From Paracoccaceae bacterium (GTDB lineage Bacteria > Pseudomonadota > Alphaproteobacteria > Rhodobacterales > Rhodobacteraceae): a stretch of 9,538 nt of DNA. Of the stretch, positions 6,331 through 9,538 are shown in pieces (position 1 is the stretch's first letter; every line of letters begins with the position of its first letter). The notes beneath the pieces are model-generated. The model was given only the letters and a program-made list of their open reading frames with translations, was not told the DNA's origin and did not search any database. The DNA lies in NCBI GenBank assembly GCA_007119835.1, contig SKOX01000265.1:1-9538 (forward strand). The letters are read 5' to 3'. The position numbers and the translations under genes are program-made.

Positions 6331-6994
6331 ATTCGACCGCCTCGAGAAGGCTGCGGTCGGTGACCATCTCGTCGCAGCGCGCGTCGTCGAAGCGGCGCGA
6401 GATGATGTAGCGGAGCTCGTAGCTGACCAGGTCGCCGGCCTCCGTCAGCTTCCGGTTGTCCTGGGCGTGGACGGAGCCGTGGGGCGTGACGAGCAGGACC
6501 GTCTGCCGATCCAGCTCGGCGTAGTCCTCGCGCATGAAGCCGAACGGCGCGCCGCTGTCGCGGAAAGGCCTCGGCGACGGGCCGAGGTCGCAGGCCCAGC
6601 GGTTCATCGACCACGGCGCCGTGCAGCGCGAGCGCAGCTCCCGCTCGGGGTCGCCCGGGCCACGGCCGTAGACCGACTGGGTCCAGCCGCCGGCACCGTG
6701 CGTCCACTCCTCGTGCCAATGCGGCATGGCCTGGCCTTCTTCGCCGATCATCGCGTGCTGCAGGACGATGCGCTCCGGCCCGTCCTCGGCCAGGTGGGTG
6801 TACTCGCGGGTGACGACGGCCGGCGGCAGTTCCGGGTTGAGGTAATCGTGCGCGCCATCCTCGTGGAAGTGGTAGGTCACCGCGTGGCAGCCCGCGAGCA
6901 TGCGGATCTGTTCGCGCCCCGGCGGTTCCCCCGCGCCCGCCATCGCCGGCAGCACGACCATCGCCGCCGCCAGCGCCATCCAGGATCTTCCCAT
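6329..6994 (-). CDS. Exported DUF6607-like protein
   Basis: A 221-residue protein with a Sec signal (about 1-21, cleavage near AMAGA). The ATG at 6992-6994 is preferred over the in-frame ATG six bases upstream because AGGGGG is then correctly spaced. The mature part carries segments I associate with DUF6607: RMLAGCHAVTYHF (31-43), PERIVLQHAMI (73-83), MPHWHEEW (90-97), WTQSVYG (104-110), FMREDYAELDRQTVLL (153-168) and VHAQDNRKL (175-183). Conserved His, Trp and Asp/Asn positions suggest a ligand- or metal-binding pocket, but no biochemical role is known to me. Cys residues at 36, 124, 135 and 207 could form disulfides in the periplasm. It is divergent from the beta-barrel-like gene across 180 bases. 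The family call is from memory of motif patterns. Confidence 0.72.
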   Translation of the reverse strand: MGRSWMALAAAMVVLPAMAGAGEPPGREQIRMLAGCHAVTYHFHEDGAHDYLNPELPPAVVTREYTHLAEDGPERIVLQHAMIGEEGQAMPHWHEEWTHGAGGWTQSVYGRGPGDPERELRSRCTAPWSMNRWACDLGPSPRPFRDSGAPFGFMREDYAELDRQTVLLVTPHGSVHAQDNRKLTEAGDLVSYELRYIISRRFDDARCDEMVTDRSLLEAVE

Positions 6995-7174
6995 GGTCAT
7001 CCCCCTGCGCCACCTGGCAGCAGAGTGCGGCCAGCCTGCTTGGCGTGGAAGCGCGCGCACCGACGGCCGAGGAGCCGGGGCGCAGTGCGTGCCCTGGCCG
7101 CGTGGGTCCGCCGTTCAGTCTTCGACAACGTCGGAAGGCTATCCTGCGCGCCTTTCCGGCGGGGCGGATCGGGC

Positions 7175-7825
7175 ATGCATATCAACCGGGATCGGCGAAA
7201 TGCACCAGCATGGTCGCGGGCCGTTGCGGGCGCCCGCAGCCTCGCCCGGTCCGGTATTCCCGCGGCCTGCGGAGGTCTGCCGGCTCTTGCCGTCGCCCTT
7301 GCCGCGAGCGCCGCGACTGCCCAGGGGTTCTTCGAGTCCACCGACCTTCTCGACATCCGGCAGGGCACGGCGCGATCCGCGGCGGTGCGGGCCGCGAGCA
7401 GGGGCGGCTTCGAGCTGACGGATGGCAGCATGGTCAGCTTCCGGGAGTGGTACGGCAGCCAGTGGACCGACCTTCAGGTCGATTTTCTCACGCGGCTAAG
7501 CGACGATCTCGGCCTTATCTGGGGCCTGACAACGGGCGAAAGCGGCGAGAAGTACCGCATAAGCCCGGGCTTCAGGATCGGCTTTGCCTATTCCACCAGC
7601 ATCTCGCAGACGTCGGACCTGTCGCTGACCGTTTCGACAACGCTCGGATCCACGCTCACCGAGCGCACCTGCACGGCGGATTACGGCGACATCGGCGGCG
7701 TTCAGCGCGTCAATTGCCGCCTTGCCGCCTCAGCCCTGCCTCCGGAAGAGACCCTGCGGTATCGGATGAGGATGAACGGCCTCGACGACACGCGCATCGC
7801 GGTGCAGTACGAGTTCCGCTTCTGA
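7175..7825 (+). CDS. Outer-membrane beta-barrel-like hypothetical protein
   Basis: A 216-residue exported protein I cannot name. A long basic n-region (about 30 residues) precedes a hydrophobic core and a cleavage site after ATAQ (about 50). The mature part has alternating polar/hydrophobic strands (YRISPGFRIGFAYSTSIS, LSLTVSTTLGSTL, RYRMRMNGLDDTRIAVQYEFRF) and ends in Phe after an amphipathic strand, the usual C-terminal signal of outer-membrane barrels. Cys166 and Cys181 flank a loop and probably pair. About six strands are visible, fewer than a classic 8-strand barrel, so a small barrel or a partial one is possible. The ATG at 7175 has only a weak upstream purine tract (GGGCGGA); an internal start is possible given the long n-region. 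Function is unknown. Confidence 0.68.
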   Translation: MHINRDRRNAPAWSRAVAGARSLARSGIPAACGGLPALAVALAASAATAQGFFESTDLLDIRQGTARSAAVRAASRGGFELTDGSMVSFREWYGSQWTDLQVDFLTRLSDDLGLIWGLTTGESGEKYRISPGFRIGFAYSTSISQTSDLSLTVSTTLGSTLTERTCTADYGDIGGVQRVNCRLAASALPPEETLRYRMRMNGLDDTRIAVQYEFRF

Positions 7826-7958
7826 ATGCCGTCCGGAACGACAGCGTGATCGTCCGTGGCCCGCATCCGCGCGAGCCGCTGCTTGCCGTTTCCCGTGATG
7901 CCGCGAAGCTCCGCCGCCGCGCAGGTATGCTCAGCCTGTCCGCACGGAAGGAAGCATC

Positions 7959-7976
7959 ATGCATCTCGACACCTGA
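7959..7976 (+). other. Well-placed start followed by a premature TGA, ahead of the transporter
   Basis: GGAAGGAAG (7946-7954) lies a few bases before ATG at 7959, and the frame reads M-H-L-D-T then TGA (7974-7976). The same frame continues without further stops through [20 protein letters not shown] directly into the transporter. That reading matches the first membrane segment expected of VUT-family proteins. The site therefore looks like the true ancestral start, broken by a nonsense codon, a read-through or leader arrangement, or a base-call error. Confidence 0.65.
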
Positions 7977-8036
7977 CGGTCGGAAGGATTCCTGTTCCTG
8001 GCCGCCTTTGCGGCCTCCATCCCCGCCGCGAACTGG

Positions 8037-8531
8037 ATGATCGGCAATGTCGGCACGGAATGCGTGCCGGGCGGGCCCTGCCTCGTTCCGGTTGCCCCCG
8101 GCCTCGCCGCGCCGAGCGGCGTCCTCATGGTCGGCCTCGCGCTCGTGATGCGCGACCTCGTCCAGCGCCGCCTCGGCCTCGGCTGGGGAGCAGGCGCCAT
8201 CCTCATCGGCGGCGCGATCTCCTGGTTCGTGGCGCCGCCCGCGCTCGTCGTGGCCTCGGTCGCGGCCTTCCTGTTCTCGGAGGCCGCCGACATGGCCGTC
8301 TTCACGCCGCTCCAGAAGCATGGCCTGGTCGCCGCGGTCGTGCTGTCGAGCATCGTCGGCATCGCGGTCGACTCCGCCCTCTTCCTCTACCTCGCGTTCG
8401 GCGATCTCGCCTGCTTCTGGGGACAGGCGATCGGAAAGGGCTGGATGGTCCTCGCGGCGATCCCCTTCATCGCCCTTCTGCGTCGGCGCGACGCGCGCAT
8501 GGGCTTCACGCCTGCGGGGGTGACGGCATGA
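8037..8531 (+). CDS. Queuosine-precursor transporter, VUT/YhhQ family (5' end interrupted)
   Basis: An integral membrane protein of the VUT (YhhQ/QueT-like, COG1738) family; E. coli YhhQ imports 7-cyano-7-deazaguanine (preQ0). The first usable ATG after an upstream nonsense codon is 8037, giving 164 residues. Homology clearly begins earlier, at about 7977, with a membrane segment ending in AANW, so this start removes the first helix. Seen from 8037: [21 protein letters not shown] (13-33), [10 protein letters not shown] (38-47), helices at about 50-64 and 67-82, [14 protein letters not shown] (81-94), then two further helices to about 146. The SE.AD and MRDLVQRR motifs are typical. No ribosome site precedes 8037. 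The gene overlaps queF by ATGA, and both act in queuosine precursor salvage. Whether a working protein is made depends on the TGA at 7974-7976; without it the product would be 190 residues. Confidence 0.82.
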   Translation: MIGNVGTECVPGGPCLVPVAPGLAAPSGVLMVGLALVMRDLVQRRLGLGWGAGAILIGGAISWFVAPPALVVASVAAFLFSEAADMAVFTPLQKHGLVAAVVLSSIVGIAVDSALFLYLAFGDLACFWGQAIGKGWMVLAAIPFIALLRRRDARMGFTPAGVTA

Positions 8532-8983
8532 CCGACACGCCCCTGTCCCAGCTCGGCCAGTCCGCGGGTTCCGCAGCCTCGCCCGAGCAGGCGGTGCTCG
8601 AGCGTGTTTCGAACCCGCACCCTGATGCCGACTACCTCATCCGCTTCTCCGCGCCCGAGTTCACCTCGATCTGCTCGGTGACCGGCCAGCCGGACTTCGC
8701 GCATCTGGTCATCGACTACGTGCCGGACGCCTGGCTCGTCGAGTCGAAGTCGCTGAAGCTCTACCTCACGTCGTTCCGGAACCACGGCGCCTTCCACGAG
8801 GACTGCACGGTGGCGATCGGCAAGCGCCTGATCGGGCTTCTGGCGCCACGCTGGTTCCGGATCGGCGGTTACTGGTATCCCCGCGGCGGCATCCCGATCG
8901 ACATCTTCTGGCAGGACGGAAGCCTGCCGGAGGGCGTCTGGCTGCCCGATCAGAGCGTCGCGCCCTATCGCGGCCGCGGCTGA
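8528..8983 (+). CDS. queF: NADPH-dependent 7-cyano-7-deazaguanine reductase, type I (preQ0 reductase)
   Basis: A 151-residue cytosolic enzyme of the T-fold superfamily that reduces the nitrile of preQ0 to the amine of preQ1 with two NADPH, a late step of queuosine biosynthesis. Diagnostic residues are in place: catalytic Cys49 in [12 protein letters not shown], Asp56 seven residues on, the QueF motif [12 protein letters not shown] (72-83), and His90/Glu91 in FHEDC. Spacing from Cys49 to His90 equals that from Cys55 to His96 in the B. subtilis enzyme. Length fits the unimodular type I form. The ATG at 8528 overlaps the transporter stop (ATGA), giving coupled translation and linking precursor uptake to reduction. 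Confidence 0.97.
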   Translation: MTDTPLSQLGQSAGSAASPEQAVLERVSNPHPDADYLIRFSAPEFTSICSVTGQPDFAHLVIDYVPDAWLVESKSLKLYLTSFRNHGAFHEDCTVAIGKRLIGLLAPRWFRIGGYWYPRGGIPIDIFWQDGSLPEGVWLPDQSVAPYRGRG

Positions 8984-9330
8984 GGCAGACGCGCCGACAA
9001 GAACTTGCTGCGGCGTCCCGCGGCGCAGCATGCCCCGCTGCGGCGGGCGGCAGGCACCGGCCGGCCTCGCCCGCGATACGCTGGTCATCAGCCTGGTCGG
9101 CATGCCGCCGCACGTCGAGCGCGCCTCGTGAAGGCTCCCGGCTCCATGCCGCCGCACCGCAACGACGCAGGCTCTTCCCGATTGCGTCTCGGTCCGGAGG
9201 GTGTGCTATCGTGCCAGCCTATGATGGCGCCAGAAGAGTTCCCAGAAGAGCGATGGCTCAGCGGCGACGACCACCTTTTGCCGCAAGCGTTGGTGGCCGA
9301 CAGCAATTCCCACCGAGCGAGGGCCTGGTT
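8984..9330. other. Non-coding stretch after queF
   Basis: 347 bases with no convincing long gene. It holds a weak hairpin (CGCAGC at about 9024-9029 with GCTGCG at 9037-9042) that may end the queF message. It also holds a 13-base direct repeat CATGCCGCCGCAC (9101-9113 and 9145-9157) and a 33-codon frame (9030-9131) ending DTLVISLVGMPPHVERAS, which looks coding-like and may be a remnant. A promoter-like element lies near its right end. Confidence 0.5.
9182..9210 (+). promoter_or_regulatory. Putative promoter of the right-edge gene
   Basis: TTGCGT (9182-9187) and GCTATC (9205-9210) are 17 bases apart, with TGT just before the second hexamer as in an extended -10. This fits alphaproteobacterial housekeeping promoters moderately well and would start transcription near 9217. 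It is the best promoter match upstream of the last gene, but it is by eye only. Confidence 0.4.
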
Positions 9331-9334
9331 GTGA
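9221..9334 (+). CDS. Possible 37-residue leader ORF
   Basis: A short frame starting at tandem ATGs (9221 and 9224), rich in acidic residues at the start (APEEFPEERWLSGDD). Its TGA (9332-9334) overlaps the GTG start of the next gene at 9331 by GTGA. The overlap would allow translational coupling. GGAGG lies 20 bases before the ATG, too far for a normal ribosome site, so translation is doubtful. It overlaps the alternative upstream start (9253) of the same next gene. Confidence 0.2.
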   Translation: MMAPEEFPEERWLSGDDHLLPQALVADSNSHRARAWL

Positions 9335-9538
9335 ACCGTTTCCCGAATGACGCGCCGGCTTGCGCCGTCGCGGCGGCCATCTGGCCCATCCTGGTCGTCG
9401 GCGTGTCAGCACAGCCAACACATGACGTGAAGATCATCTTCGACCCCGAGACACGCGAGATCCGTGTCGAGGCGGCCATCGCGGATGCCGAGGAGCTTGC
9501 GCTGACGCCGGCGGACTGGATCGAGGTCGAGGAACTGC
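9331..9538 (+). CDS. Exported protein, N-terminal fragment running off the right edge
   Basis: 69 complete codons are visible. GTG at 9331 has GAGGG seven bases upstream and begins a signal-like segment (PACAVAAAIWPILVVGVSAQ, about residues 9-28), so it is preferred. An in-frame ATG at 9253 would add 26 residues, mostly Arg- and Pro-rich. After the signal comes HDVKIIFDPETREIRVEAAI. The HD-then-DPxTR pattern resembles the first strands of the N-terminal domain of M1-type aminopeptidases (hydrophobic strands around a DP turn). The fragment is too short to assign. It is probably a periplasmic or secreted enzyme; no catalytic motif falls within the window. Confidence 0.6.
   Translation, partial: MNRFPNDAPACAVAAAIWPILVVGVSAQPTHDVKIIFDPETREIRVEAAIADAEELALTPADWIEVEEL

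Noticed and set aside
7826..7958. Possible preQ1 riboswitch before the transporter/queF pair
   Set aside because: I looked because such genes are often riboswitch-controlled. No A-rich tail paired with a compact pseudoknot-forming hairpin is visible; the stretch is GC-rich without the expected signature.
9030..9131. A 33-codon plus-strand frame ending DTLVISLVGMPPHVERAS
   Set aside because: The C-terminal half looks protein-like, but there is no ribosome site, no family match I can name and no supporting neighbour, so it is noted only as a possible remnant.
9101..9157. 13-base direct repeat CATGCCGCCGCAC
   Set aside because: There are only two copies, in GC-rich sequence where such words recur, and no insertion or attachment-site context.

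Overview
The window is GC-rich (roughly two thirds G+C by eye) and codes mostly with GC-ending codons. Three things point to an alphaproteobacterium, probably of the Rhodobacterales type: a queuosine-precursor transporter coupled to queF, a Zur-box-controlled COG0523 GTPase, and many secreted proteins with short Sec signals. That placement is an inference from family content; no rRNA or tRNA gene is present to confirm it.

Left part (1-2300), metal homeostasis and debris. A CobW/COG0523 zinc GTPase (ZigA-like) runs leftward off the edge. Its start lies just downstream of a near-perfect Zur operator (468-490), which covers -10-like hexamers on both strands. Rightward from there comes a small secreted cupredoxin-fold protein that lacks the usual copper cysteine. 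Two strong GC hairpins (1203-1280) separate it from the C-terminal half of a TroA/ZnuA-type metal-binding protein, which has no N-terminal half and no start. Immediately beyond lies a decayed rightward gene of unknown family, with an in-frame TAG and apparent frameshifts. The two remnants abut at about 1731-1743, which suggests a deletion or rearrangement scar in a former metal-uptake locus.

Middle (2301-4891), a leftward two-gene operon. A membrane-anchored or secreted lipocalin-like protein of the AttH/CrtC (COG5621) type is translationally coupled (ATGA overlap) to a 480-residue di-haem cytochrome c lipoprotein of the cytochrome c peroxidase/RoxA superfamily. Both families tend to act on lipids or isoprenoids outside the cytoplasm, so an envelope lipid-oxidation module is a plausible but untested reading.

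Right of centre (4892-7825), secreted proteins. A divergent gene encodes an exported subtilisin-like (S8) protease with all catalytic residues visible. It converges on a leftward DUF6607-like exported protein across another pair of hairpins. That gene is in turn divergent from a beta-barrel-like envelope protein ending in Phe.

Right end (7826-9538), queuosine salvage. A VUT/YhhQ-type queuosine-precursor transporter overlaps queF (preQ0 reductase) by ATGA. The only well-placed start codon of the transporter is followed five codons later by an in-frame TGA, although homologous-looking sequence continues through it. After a gap of about 350 bases with a plausible promoter, the 5' end of an exported protein runs off the right edge.

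No tRNA, rRNA, CRISPR array, insertion sequence or complete mobile element was seen. The items most worth a second look are the lipocalin/di-haem cytochrome pair, the nonsense codon in the transporter, the double-faced Zur operator and the abutting pseudogenes.
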